In this document: one piece after another, positions 22,784 through 33,054 of the stretch | Layout of the letters: each line of letters starts with the position of its first letter | Position numbering within the stretch: the stretch's first letter is position 1 | Assembly: GCA_028095005.1 (NCBI GenBank) | Contig: CM051460.1 | Span: 66,007,676 to 66,071,675, forward strand | Reading direction: 5' to 3' | DNA: 64,000 nt | DNA from: Rhynchospora pubera | Lineage: Eukaryota; Streptophyta; Magnoliopsida; Poales; Cyperaceae | The notes under the pieces: model-generated | What the model saw: only the letters and a program-made list of their open reading frames with translations | Told to the model about the DNA's origin: nothing | Database searches by the model: none | Translations under genes and position numbers: made by a program

Positions 22784-24904
22784 TTAGGCCATATTGGTTA
22801 CCATACCACTAGTTGTACCACTAGAGGTACAAGCTTTTGGAACCCACTTACCTTTGGACTCACCATTTGGTTTCCTAAGTTTGCATTCCAACGAGATTTG
22901 ACCATTTTGACAACAATAGTTGCAATATGCATTGGTTGGCTTAGGCATGGTAGAACCTTTGACAAAATGAGAATAATAATGGGCTCTAAGGTATTCGGCC
23001 TTCTTCTTAGGATCATTGGATGAGACATTAAAATTCTTTTTGCGATCCTTTTGGAAATGTTGGGAAACATTCTTTTTATGCTCATTGGATTGAGCTTTGT
23101 GGTTTTGAGAAGAGTGTTGCTCTTTAAATTCATAAAACCATCCATCGGGTCCTCTAAAATAAATTTTATTGGACGCCTTTGGAATAAAGACCTTCTTTTC
23201 TTGATTTTGCAAATTCTTTTCGTTTTGCACTATAGTGTTTCTAGGTTTCCTTTGGTACATATGAGCATGACCACAAGAATTCCTAGGTTTTTGAAATTGT
23301 GTGGTTTGTGCAACTTGTTTCCCATTATTGTGTGACAAGTTCCTTTTCTTGGTTTGATAAGGCTTTTGGTAACCAAGACCGGACTTGTCATGAGGCTTTT
23401 GACCTTTGAAAAGGTTTTTCAAATCCGTTTTAGGAGCTTGGGCTAAAACCGGTTTTTCAAGTTGTTTTTCAAGCTCCTTTATTTTAGCCTCATACTCACC
23501 CATCTTAGAAGTAAGCTCATCTACCTTGGTTTTTAAGGTTTCTATGGTATCGGCTTTCCTAACCAAGGCATCATGGGTAGCATCAAGAATAGAATTCAAC
23601 ATATCACAATCAACACATTTGGTTGAACAAGTTGGTTCATCATCACTCTCACTATCACTACTACTAAGAGATTCATTGAGAGGAAGATATACCTTACGAG
23701 AGCACGACTTTGGTGAAGTTGGTGGAGATGGAGGTGGTGTTGCTTTACGCGCTTGAAGTAGCGGATGAACAAATCTTGTCCCTTGATTGAACTCATTGAG
23801 GATGTCCTTCACGAAGTCATCTTCCACATCATCCGTTGAGAATACCACCTCTTCCACATTTGCCACCATAGCATACACCTCATGAGAATCCGAATCGGAT
23901 GAGCTTGTTTCGGATTCAACATCCCACAAGGCATGCATGGCTTGAGCCTTCTTCTTTTCCTTCTTGTGCTTAGGCTTTGGCTTGTCGGTTTGCACTTGAG
24001 GGAAAACCTTGTGACACTTGTGCATGGAATGCCCTTCTTTGTTGCACACAAAGCACAACTCCCGTTCATCGTTAGCTAATCTCTCATTGTTGAACTTCTT
24101 CTCATGTTTGAGCAACCCACGAAACATCTTCTCAATCACCACTTCTTGCTTTGTCTCATCAAGCTCGTAGAGGTTCAATGGTGTTTGATGTGGGTATCGG
24201 CGATGAGAGGATCGAGATGATGATGTGGAGGCGGGATTGCTTGTGGAGGTCATGGCTAAGGTTCTTGGATGAGGCTCTAGTTTGGCGAGTTGCTTGAGCT
24301 TCTCCTCAACACATCGAAGCTCGGTGTACATTTGCTCCGGGGTGTACGCATGGTCCATCCGGATAATGGTCTCAAGCGACGTGATGTGAGCATCCCATTC
24401 GTGCCGTCCACTCATAGCCCGCATCATCTTCCCTACAATCTTGCCATTTGTTAGGGGCTCACCTCCTTCGATGAATTCATTTTGGAGTTGTACAAGACGA
24501 GTGTACATATCCTCAATGGATTCACCATCCTTTATGTGGAAATTCTCAAATTAAGAGTACAACTCATACAATTTAGAATGTCTAATTTGAGAATTTCCCT
24601 CATAACGAGTGAGGAGAGCCATCCACATATCGTGTGCTAGATCAAAACGACTAAGGGTCACACCAATTGATTCATGGACCGAGGCTAATATGGCATTAAC
24701 CGCACAATCATTATTCATTCGGTTATCACGGGACTTCTTGGTCAATTCTACCGAATTTGGTTTAAGTTCGGGGGTATACCGATTTTCTACCACATGCCAA
24801 TATCCCAAGATATTGAGGTAGTTCACCATGCATCTCTTCCAAAAAGAGAAATTTCTACAATTTTGGCCTAATTTATCCGGTCTCTCTACAAAACGAGCCG
24901 CCAT
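22784..24904 (-). CDS. gag polyprotein of the gag-only LTR element, one in-frame stop
   Basis: Minus strand, about 706 codons from MAARFVERPDKL at 24904, with one TAA at 24552-24554 (ELYS*FENFHIKDGES) separating the first 117 residues from the remaining frame. The N-terminal half is a copia gag (UBN2-type) domain with WKRCMVNYL, DMWMALLTRYEG and MYTRLVQLQNEF. The CCHC knuckle CFVCNKEGHSMHKC follows, then an acidic and Ser-rich spacer, a coiled-coil stretch (ETLKTKVDELTSKMGEYEAK), and a second knuckle-like CNYCCQNGQISLEC in which the usual His is Gln. It ends soon after KWVPK, where protease would start in a complete relative. Product: a capsid-like protein, perhaps made only in two pieces. 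Confidence 0.88.
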
Positions 24905-24960
24905 GACCGAAAACCGAGATTAAGAATAGCTTAATCGAGGTTCCCGCTCTGATACCACTT

Positions 24961-26412
24961 TGTTGTCCCTAATGGGGACGGCTTAATCAAGATTTAGTGG
25001 AAGCGATTTAAGGTTTTGGACCGGTTTGGTATGAACTACCCTAACACAATTCAATTGGTACCCAATACAAGCAAGCACACAAGCAATTCACAATGCAAGA
25101 TAATAAAGAGAGAAAGAGAGAGAGAGAAATTGAACACGCGATGTGATTACGGAGTTCCGACCCGCTAGAAGAAGCTAGCCTTAGTCGTACGTCTCCGGGA
25201 GTTCCGCTACCACGAAAGGGCGCGCTCCGTTCAATTCCAACAAGAACGGGACTACAACTTCGAACCGAATCACCTCGTCACAAGGACACTCGAGGCAGAT
25301 CGGCCTAACTCGAATGGCACAACGGCCTCAAAGGAGAAGAGCTCTCAACCTATTCCAACCTACACCTAGCGACAATGTCGGGGCGGTGGTGTTTGAGGCT
25401 ACTAAATCTCTCAAGATGGTATAGCTATGAAAAGCTCAAGTGGGAGAGTATCCCTGTGCTCAAAGGCTCAATTCTGGTCTAATTTTGCAAGACTAGGCTC
25501 TCTAACTCGTTAGTTGGAGAGAGAACAAGGGGTGGATATATATAGGGCTCGAAATGAGCAGTTCCCCAGCAAAAACAGGCCACAGCGTTGTACAACGCTG
25601 AATAGCGTTATACAACACTGGAATATGACCGTTGTAAATTCTAACGGCTCTTTAATATAGCCGTTGGTCTGTCAGAGCGTTGTGCAACGCTATTTGCCGT
25701 CACACAACGCAGGAGTGTAAAACCAAAGGAAAGCTCCGACAATTCCGTTGGAAATTGTCAGAGCGTTGCTTGCCACTGAATGGCGTTACACAACGCTAAA
25801 GGGAGACAAAAAGAACAACTCTGACATATTCAACAGAGCGTTGTACAACTCTATATGCCGTCACACAACGCTAACGTTACCCAACGCTGAAAGACGTTGG
25901 CTAACGTCTCCAGAGACTTTGCATGTAAAAACTGCACGGCTAACTTGGGATTTTTGTGGCGTTGTGCAACGCTATATGGCGTTGCACGATGGTACTCAGG
26001 AAAATTTCCAAGTTTTTAACTGTAGCGTTGTACAACTCTACTGAGCGTTGTACAACGTTGTGACTCAGCGTTGCCTAACTCTATATAGCGTTGTGCAACG
26101 TTGATTCACAAAAGTATGAATTTAGCTGTTCTAGCGTTGTACGACGCTAGGTCACAGAAAACAGGATTTTGCTGGTTTATTGAGCTTTTCGCTATCTAGA
26201 CCATTTTAAGGATAAAAAAGGACTAAAGTATACCTTCTATCCTAGTCTAAACTAGCCTACAAGCTCTCTAATGACTTGATATTGATCTTTCTTAAAGCTT
26301 TTATCCAAGTCCTCATAAATTGTATCTTCTTCCTATAAAACTCAAAGAAGATTGTTAAATGCCAAATGATATTGTTTTGCAATCGACAAACCTAGAGACG
26401 TTTAGTACAACA
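24961..26412 (-). repeat. 5' LTR of the gag-only element
   Basis: 1452 bp, abutting the tRNA-Met primer-binding site. It contains the palindrome array at 25583-26150 but lacks one 20-bp unit present in the other LTR. Confidence 0.93.
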
Positions 26413-26417
26413 GGTTT

Positions 26418-27278
26418 TATGTGCACCATGTGTACATAACCTTGGCAGGACATCTCTACTTTAGCACAAGTGGGACCAGCCCTTCAGTTTGTCTATCAAA
26501 GTTGTATGTTGTTCTATGTCCATATACATACAAGTTAGAAAGACTCTTGATTTAGTGTGGCTAATCCTTCTATAGAAAATTAAATGTCTATATGTCGAAA
26601 TTTATTGTTATTGTGAACTGTTACAGGATAGACTTCATGGCGGTGGTTTTATGAGTATTAGGATTTTCTTTTCCTGTCTACTCCCGTTCTACTATTGCCA
26701 GTGATCATTTTCCTGTTGTTTTCAGCTTTTGGGCCACTTATACGTTCAGCAATGAATGTTGCGCATCTCTCCTTCTTATAACTTCCACTTTTTTATTTTA
26801 ATTTTTGTATTGCTCTCACTTTGTCTTGGATTGATGAAAGGATGTAAGAGAGAACGTTACCCTTTTTAAATTGTCGGCTTCTCTATTCAAAGTGTTCTTA
26901 TTTTTTTTAATAATTTTGCACCAGTTTTTTTATGGGAGATGACTCAAATAAATAATTATTTTTGTCAAAATATTATTAGACAATTTGGCAATTTCAGCTC
27001 AAAGGAGATAGTGTCCATAACTCTAAACTAATTTTTTAGTTTATGAATGAAGCCCAAGAAAACTAGCAAGTACATACTTTATTGATTAAGGATATTTTAA
27101 ATTTTTAAGTAATTTCCATAATAATACACAATTTGATGGATTAAGCTGGCACGCATGAGACCATGCAGGATTGAACATGTATTTTTGAGTATGTACAATA
27201 AAGACGCGAATTAGAATAATAGGGAGCATAAGCAAAATCAAATATCATTAATAATACTCGTATTTTAGTATTTTATCA
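26418..27278. other. hAT-composite interior, no gene seen
   Basis: AT-rich, with no coding exon recognised on either strand. Confidence 0.4.
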
Positions 27279-27287
27279 ATTATCATA

Positions 27288-28238
27288 CGGGGGTGATAAG
27301 GATCATCCCCGATATTCATCATCCCCATCATCCCCACGCGTTTTCTCTATTTTTGGCTCTACGCGTTTTCTATTTCTGGAAATTGCTCTGTTTCCCTCCC
27401 TGCCGTGTACGCTCGTCCCCCCTCCCAGCCCTCCCACGTACGCTCCCCCTGCAGCGTACGCTCGCCCCCCTCCCACCCTCCCGCGTAAGCTCCCCAACCC
27501 CCACCCTTCCGCGCACAAATTAATTAAGGTGAAATAAATTGTTGAAGTTAATATATATAATTGTTGAAGTTAATATATATAACTGTTGCAGTTAATATAT
27601 GTAACTGTTGAAGTTAATATATATGCCAACTTCAATAATTTAAATATGTCCACTTCAAATATTACCTTCAACATTTAAATATACCAAGTTCAACAATTAT
27701 ATATATTAACTTCAACAATTATATATATTAAATTCAACAGTTACATATATAACATATTAATTTCAATAGTTACATATATAATTTCAACAGCTACATATAT
27801 AACTTCAACAGTTACACATATAACTTCAACAGTTATATATATTAACTTCAACAGTTACATATATAACATATTAACTTTAACAATTACATATATAACTTCA
27901 ACAGTACATATATTAACTTCAACAATTACGATATTGCCTTCAACATTTAAATATATTAACTTCAACAGTTATGAAGTGTGTAGGAGGAAGAGGAGAAAGG
28001 TGGGGGGGGACGATGTACATGAGAGGGAGGAGGGGGAGGGGGAGGGGGGACGGCGTATGTAGGAGGGAGGAGGGGGGAGGGGGGACGGCGTACGTGGGGG
28101 GGAGGAGGGGACAGGGGCGGGAGATAGTGTACGGAGGAGGGGAAGGGGAGAGAGTGTATGCGTGAGGGAGGAGTTAGTTACGTACGCGTGAGGATGATGG
28201 GGATGATAGAATCTGAAGGATGGTCCTAAGCAATTCCG
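27288..28238. mobile_element. MULE-type miniature element with minisatellite core (951 bp)
   Basis: Flanked by an exact 9-bp direct repeat ATTATCATA (27279-27287 and 28239-28247). The ends are CGGGGGTGATAAGGATCATC and the complement of CCTAAGCAATTCCG, imperfectly inverted. C-rich ATCATCCCCATCATCCCC then CCCTCC/GTACGCTC arms on the left match G-rich GGGAGGAGG/GGATGATGGGGATGAT arms on the right. The core (27535-27970) is an AT-rich array of about 20-bp AACTTCAACAGTTACATATA units, inverted in its first part. Nine-bp duplications are typical of Mutator-like elements. Confidence 0.75.
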
Positions 28239-28247
28239 ATTATCATA

Positions 28248-29200
28248 TGTGGTAACGATTATTAAAAAAAAATGCTTTTAAGTACATATACGACTTTAAC
28301 AAACATTGTATGACTAGGGTTGTTCAATAAACGAACGTTATTAGCGCAAGAAGACAAACTGTTTAAGTAATTAAATAATATGAGTGTACTGTGACAATAA
28401 TATTTAATTAACAAATTATCTCTGTAATGTAATTTATTAACAAATTAAATTATCATGTAAAAATAAATTATCTCTGTAATGTAAAAATAAATTATCATGT
28501 AATTTATCATGTAAAAATAAATTATCTTTGTAATGTAATTTATTAACAAATTAAATTTGACTTAATAAGCATGTCTAAAAGAATTTAAAATGCAGAGACA
28601 CATATCAGGTGTTTTAAATTATCAACAGGAAAATATAATACTAGATCTTCCATTGTACTTCAATTTAAGTTAAAGTTCCATTCATTATTCTCAGAAGTTT
28701 TAACATCTGAGGATCAATCTCTTTAAATGAAAAAAAATTTATGTTTGCATATTTGTTGTAGTAATATAGAAACAATCTGCATGCTTTAATTATTTAATTT
28801 TATGATTGTATATTTGTATGTAATAATTTTATCTTTATATTTCAAAACTGCTAATATAATATTGGTGATGTTAAAAAACCACATAAAACGATAATATGCT
28901 TCAAATTTGATACAATATTTTATTTTTCCATCTTGATTTGTAGACATGTTGCGGCGGAGCCGCAACTGAAGGATCTAGTGTGAGAAAAAAAAAAGAAACC
29001 TATTTTCAGTTTTTACAAGACAGAAATACAGAATGGCTTCTCAGCTTCAATAATGACGACGAAATATTTTAAGTGTTTTTTTTTTATTTTTCGTACACTG
29101 AATGGAAAGAATTATAGAACATCTTAAATAAAATCTAGTAATTATTTTTATCAATCATGCAATAAGATGCCATATATATATCATGTAATTCTATGATTGT
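28248..29200. other. AT-rich remainder of the hAT composite
   Basis: Repeated words such as TTATCATGTAAAAATAAATTATC at 28440-28550. No coding exon is recognised. Confidence 0.4.
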
Positions 29201-29415
29201 ATCTTTCTAATTGTGGCAATTACCCGTTACGAAAGCGGGTGCGAAATAGCTTTTACCAGTACCCTTATCCGTTAAATTAACGAAAAATTTTCTTTACCTA
29301 TACCCGTATCCGTTAACTTAACAAAAGTAAATCCCTTACCCATACTCGTTTTATCGAATGTGATACGGGTTGGGTAAACGGATAAACAAATTTCATTGAC
29401 AGTCCTAGTTTTGAG

Positions 29416-29870
29416 AGTGAGAGGAAGCTTGAGAGAGAGATAGTGAGTAGGGGAAGGGGAAAGCCGATGGGGTTTGGGGTTGGTGCTCGGGTCAGAGAGA
29501 AAGACACGGCAGAGAGAGAGAGAGAGAAAGTGGTAGGATTGTGGTGAGGGAGGCCATCGGAAAGGAGAAGGAGATGAATTTCTCTCGGTGGGGTTCGAAT
29601 GAGGCTTGAGTGAGGGAGGAAGCAGGCAAGAGAGAGACGAGAGTGGTGCTAGGGCTTCACCTCTATTTTTTCGCATCAGCCTTTCCCGTCTCCTCTGCAA
29701 TTTCTTTTCTTCGACTTTATCTCCGTTGCTCGAGAGAAAAAATGAGAGAGGAGAAAAGAGAAAACTGTTTCGCCGTTAGGTTAGAGGTGATGAATACTCA
29801 GCTCAGCTGCAACGGCGAGAGCCTCGACCTTATCACCGCACCTCACGAAATCTCTATAATACCCACAAAT
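29416..29870. other. purine/pyrimidine-skewed GA-rich region
   Basis: Long GAGAGA runs (29511-29526, for example) resemble the CT-rich leader of a minus-strand gene that is no longer present. Open frames here are low-complexity Ser/Leu/Pro products and are not credible proteins. Confidence 0.35.
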
Positions 29871-30010
29871 CAGGAATTATAAGTGCCACCGGCAAATATA
29901 CCATTCCAGCCATCGCTAAATACAAAGTGAACATATACGTAAATAAGATGACCATATAGACGATCTAAGTGAACACTTACAAACAAAAGTGTTGTCATCA
30001 CTTGTTCAGA
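29871..30010. mobile_element. truncated MULE-type miniature element (left part)
   Basis: Starts CAGGAATTATAAGTGCC, the same end as the elements at 42163 and 43798, followed by ATCGCTAAATACAAAGTGA and GATCTAAGTGAACACTTA as at 43798-43925. The right half and end are missing. Segment 30030-30170 then carries GGGGTTATATCCAATTTT-like words related to the element at 44340-45325. Confidence 0.6.
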
Positions 30011-30179
30011 AAAATTAGGGATTAATTTTTAAAAAATAAGATATGGTTAGATTTAATAAAAAGAGTTTATATCCATGATTGATAAGATTTGATGGGGTTA
30101 TATCCGGTTTTAAAGATTAGAGGGTTATGTCCGGATTGAAAAGATTGGAGGGGTTATATCCAATTTTGCCAAATTAGTC

Positions 30180-31690
30180 TCTCTATTTTCTGAGCTCTCA
30201 ACTCATAAAGGGCCCACTGATCAGTCCAACCGCACCACCACCGCTTCTCTCGGAGTGTGGTGATTGAGAACTCCTCTGCACCACAGGTGCCTGTGGAAAT
30301 GCCCCAGAGAAATATTGTTGTCTCTGTACGAAGGTTACCTAAACAAGCTCTGACCCTTTTTCTTGATCTTACTTCTTCTAACCGTAGTATGAGCTATGCC
30401 CTCCTGTGGCAGCTTCTTTCGGCCAGAATTTTGGTGCTTTCTGAAACCAGTAAACCACTAATGAAGGTTAAATGTGCAACTCGTAAATCCCCGACTGTGC
30501 ACACCTGTTGTTTTGTAAAATGCCCCAGTGAGACATTCTGAAGTTTCTTTTTTTGTCTTTTGAGTCTTTACGTGAGCAACAATTCTTAGCTATTTTTTGC
30601 AAACAAAAAAGTAAGGTATAATATTAAATTAGTACAATCAGGACCTGTAAATCTAAAAATTTTGCATCATTCTGAGGGATAACATCAATTGTTGTATTTA
30701 TTCAAATCATTACTAGCCATTGAGGTAATTAAGGTTCTGAAAGTGTTAGGATACTTTCTGGTAACCACACAGCAACAATAGTGGTAACATTATCTTATTG
30801 AATTATGTAAGCCGATTCATTATTGGACCAAGTATTATCTCTTGAGCAAACTTTCTTTTTGTTGGCAGCTAACAGTACAAGTTCCAATCAAGGACTGTAA
30901 TCTCAGGTTCTTTTGCTGTTGAAGATGAAATTTGGCACTAACACATGCTGTTCAGTACTGTGCTTCTATCTTGTAGTGCCCCAGTTTCCATTTGTATGGT
31001 CAATATTAAGAATCAAAAGTTTTATGGTTTAATTTATCTCTTTCTTAGGAGTATTGATTTGTTGGGACATAAATTTAGGCTTGTATTAGATTGTTTATTG
31101 GCAATTTCTGAGAGGCATCAACTATAGTGTTGATCCAGGCATACCATATCTAGATACCTCACCTTTTTTAATGGGGTCCATCCATCCATGAAATTGTTTC
31201 TGAACTCTCCAAGAAAGCATCTCTAACCTAAATAGAAGTCATACAAAACAATCCAATTAACTAAGGAGATTTATTTACTAGTTAAACTTGAAAATTGTTT
31301 GATGCTGGCCAATGAAAAGCTTAGTAGCACAGGTGTAAGAGTACGGAGCTTGAATATTATAATTTAGCAGTTCACTATTTAGCGTTGTGCTACATTTGGT
31401 ATGATTTTATGATTTATTAGCTAAATAGGTGTTAGTTAATTCACCATTCTTTATTTTAGGATTAAATTGAGAACAAACAAACAGGTGCACCTGACCTGCA
31501 AATTAAGTGCAAACAAGTTCCAGGGAAGGAGCCCATTTTCTGACAGTACAACTAGCATGAGGGGAACTATCTACAAGGACAGTTGTGACCATTCCCACTT
31601 TCTGGCCATGGGAACCTGCCAATTCGAAATGCTTGTCAAAGAAAGCTCTTGGTCAGGCACTCGTTACTCTTGAAGAGGCACTTCAATCTG
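30180..31690. other. intergenic, possible non-coding transcript
   Basis: An open frame at 30257-30541 (+) matches nothing I recognise. Some exon-like pieces are visible but no family is identifiable. Confidence 0.3.
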
Positions 31691-31694
31691 TACA

Positions 31695-31785
31695 TGCCGC
31701 TTTCCCACTGTGTCATTTTCTACACATGACCCGACCCCAATAAACCTATCACGTACAAAAGGCCTCTTCCAGATTCCTACAACAA
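31695..31785 (-). pseudogene. HPPK/DHPS gene fragment
   Basis: About 85 bp closely matching 40365-40475 of the HPPK/DHPS gene. On minus it reads IWKRPFV...GSCVENDTV, against IWERPFV...GSCVENDTV in the gene. It has a short insertion and no flanking HPPK or DHPS sequence, so it is a duplicated scrap about 8 kb from its source. Confidence 0.75.
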
Positions 31786-31799
31786 TTTGACCGATCAAT

Positions 31800-32560
31800 A
31801 GGCCTCTGCAAACTGAAAAAAGAAGCAACAAAAAGATGCAGAGACAATTACTGTTAGCACTCAGCACAGGGAACTCAGATTTTGTAAACAAATGTATCAT
31901 TTCGTTGATTCAATAGAGATACTAAAACTAAAGTAGGTTGGTATTTAACATCTTGTCTAAATATAAGCTTATATAACTTCAGTCTCAGATGATTCTGTAC
32001 TAGTCTGGTCCGACACCAGCAGAGTAGTTGCATGTACCAGATGCAGATGGTATTCTCCTCATCATTGTTGCCTTTATCATTTTTTCTTTTTATTCTTATG
32101 GATGCTTATTGGCTTCCTTATGCTTAACTGGGGATTTGTGCAAAGCGAGGCTTAAGTAACTTGAACAAATGAGATTTCCGTCAATATTGTTTTATTCTAC
32201 CAGAAAAGAACAAGCATTGTTGTTATATTTGATCCATATAAGCGCAAAGTATTCTATGCATAAGCACTTTGACTTCGTTTGCATAAAGTACCATTCACTT
32301 TATTATCATAGGAAAAGAGATTGGTGAGTCAGTAAAGACGTAGCATAGTATTTTCTTTGAGGTCCAAGCAAAGTACTGGCAACTTTCATTAATAAAAAAA
32401 GGTTACAAAAGTCTAATAAAAATTTAAAAACAAACCAGTAAAAAAATAGTATAGACTTCTAACCAAATTTATACCCAAAACCCATACTGTACCAATACCA
32501 GTATCAGCTTAACCAAATTCAGTTCTAAACGACAACTTACAAATAGTCCTCGAATCGATG
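31800..32560. other. intergenic, no gene seen
   Basis: AT-rich, with no recognised coding or element structure. Confidence 0.4.
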
Positions 32561-32589
32561 TCTGAAATATACTACACTTTATATGCCTC

Positions 32590-33050
32590 ATCTTAACCCA
32601 AACTGTGACCTAACTGGTGACCACGATCGGACCTCACGACAATGTAGAACAACATTAATTGCATATCTAGGTCGCAGCTGCTACCATGCTTCACTTCAAG
32701 TGGTTCTGCTACACAAACAGCGCTGCGGTACCATAAGATTGCGCAAAAAAAACTTGACCAAAAGACCATTCTGGGACCGCGCATCCACGACAAGCGCATC
32801 CCATGGCTGCCACACCGCACATAGGCTGCGGCCCCACACAAACACCTGGACTGTGGACCCACTGCTGCTGCACCTCACCTCCGCTACGCTGCGCAAGAAC
32901 ACAGCGGATGCAACGCACCTCCAATACATACCACCACAGCACCTCAGCTGTGCTGCGCACCACAACTGCTGCATCTCATTCTGTTAGGCTGTGCACTCAT
33001 AACTGCTGGACCGCACCTCGGCTGCACACTACTCTCACAAGCTGGGCTGA
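32590..33050. repeat. GC-rich degenerate repeat block
   Basis: A GC-rich island in AT-rich surroundings built from diverged units with CACCTCAGCTGTGCTGCGCA- and ACTGCTGCAYC-like words, about 45-60 bp apart (clearest at 32860-33035). Several overlapping frames are open on both strands, as expected of repeat DNA rather than genes. Confidence 0.5.
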
Positions 33051-33054
33051 GAGA

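Larger units (their letters stand above)
21011..26412 (-). mobile_element. gag-only (non-autonomous) copia-type LTR retrotransposon
   Basis: A 5.4-kb element on minus, flanked by the 5-bp duplication GGTTT (21006-21010 and 26413-26417). The LTRs are 21011-22482 (1472 bp) and 24961-26412 (1452 bp), starting TGTTGT and ending ACAACA. The primer-binding site TGGTATCAGAGCGG (minus strand, just inside 24961) is for initiator tRNA-Met. The purine tract AAAAGGGGGAGATTG abuts the 3' LTR at 22483. The internal region is only 2.48 kb and encodes gag and nothing else. No protease, integrase or RT is present, so mobility would need enzymes from a relative. Confidence 0.93.
20163..29407. mobile_element. 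large hAT-like composite (9.2 kb) with nested insertions
   Basis: Outer ends are TAAGGCTGTCAATGGATA (left) and the complement of TTTCATTGACAGTCCTA (right), i.e. inverted copies of TARGRCTGTCAATG. They are flanked by an exact 8-bp direct repeat GTTTTGAG (20155-20162 and 29408-29415), as expected for hAT. Subterminal parts of both ends share TACCCGTA/CCGTTAA-like words. No transposase is visible. The interior contains a foldback element (20357-20762), a gag-only LTR retrotransposon (21011-26412) and a MULE-type element (27288-28238). Without these the element is about 2.5 kb. Confidence 0.65.

Noticed and set aside
27971..28165. Gly/Arg-rich plus-strand frame
   Set aside because: It translates the G-rich arm of a MULE-type element.
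29272..29700. 142-codon minus-strand Ser/Pro/Leu-rich frame
   Set aside because: Low-complexity translation of GA/CT-rich DNA. It runs across the hAT end and starts at a TTG rather than an ATG.
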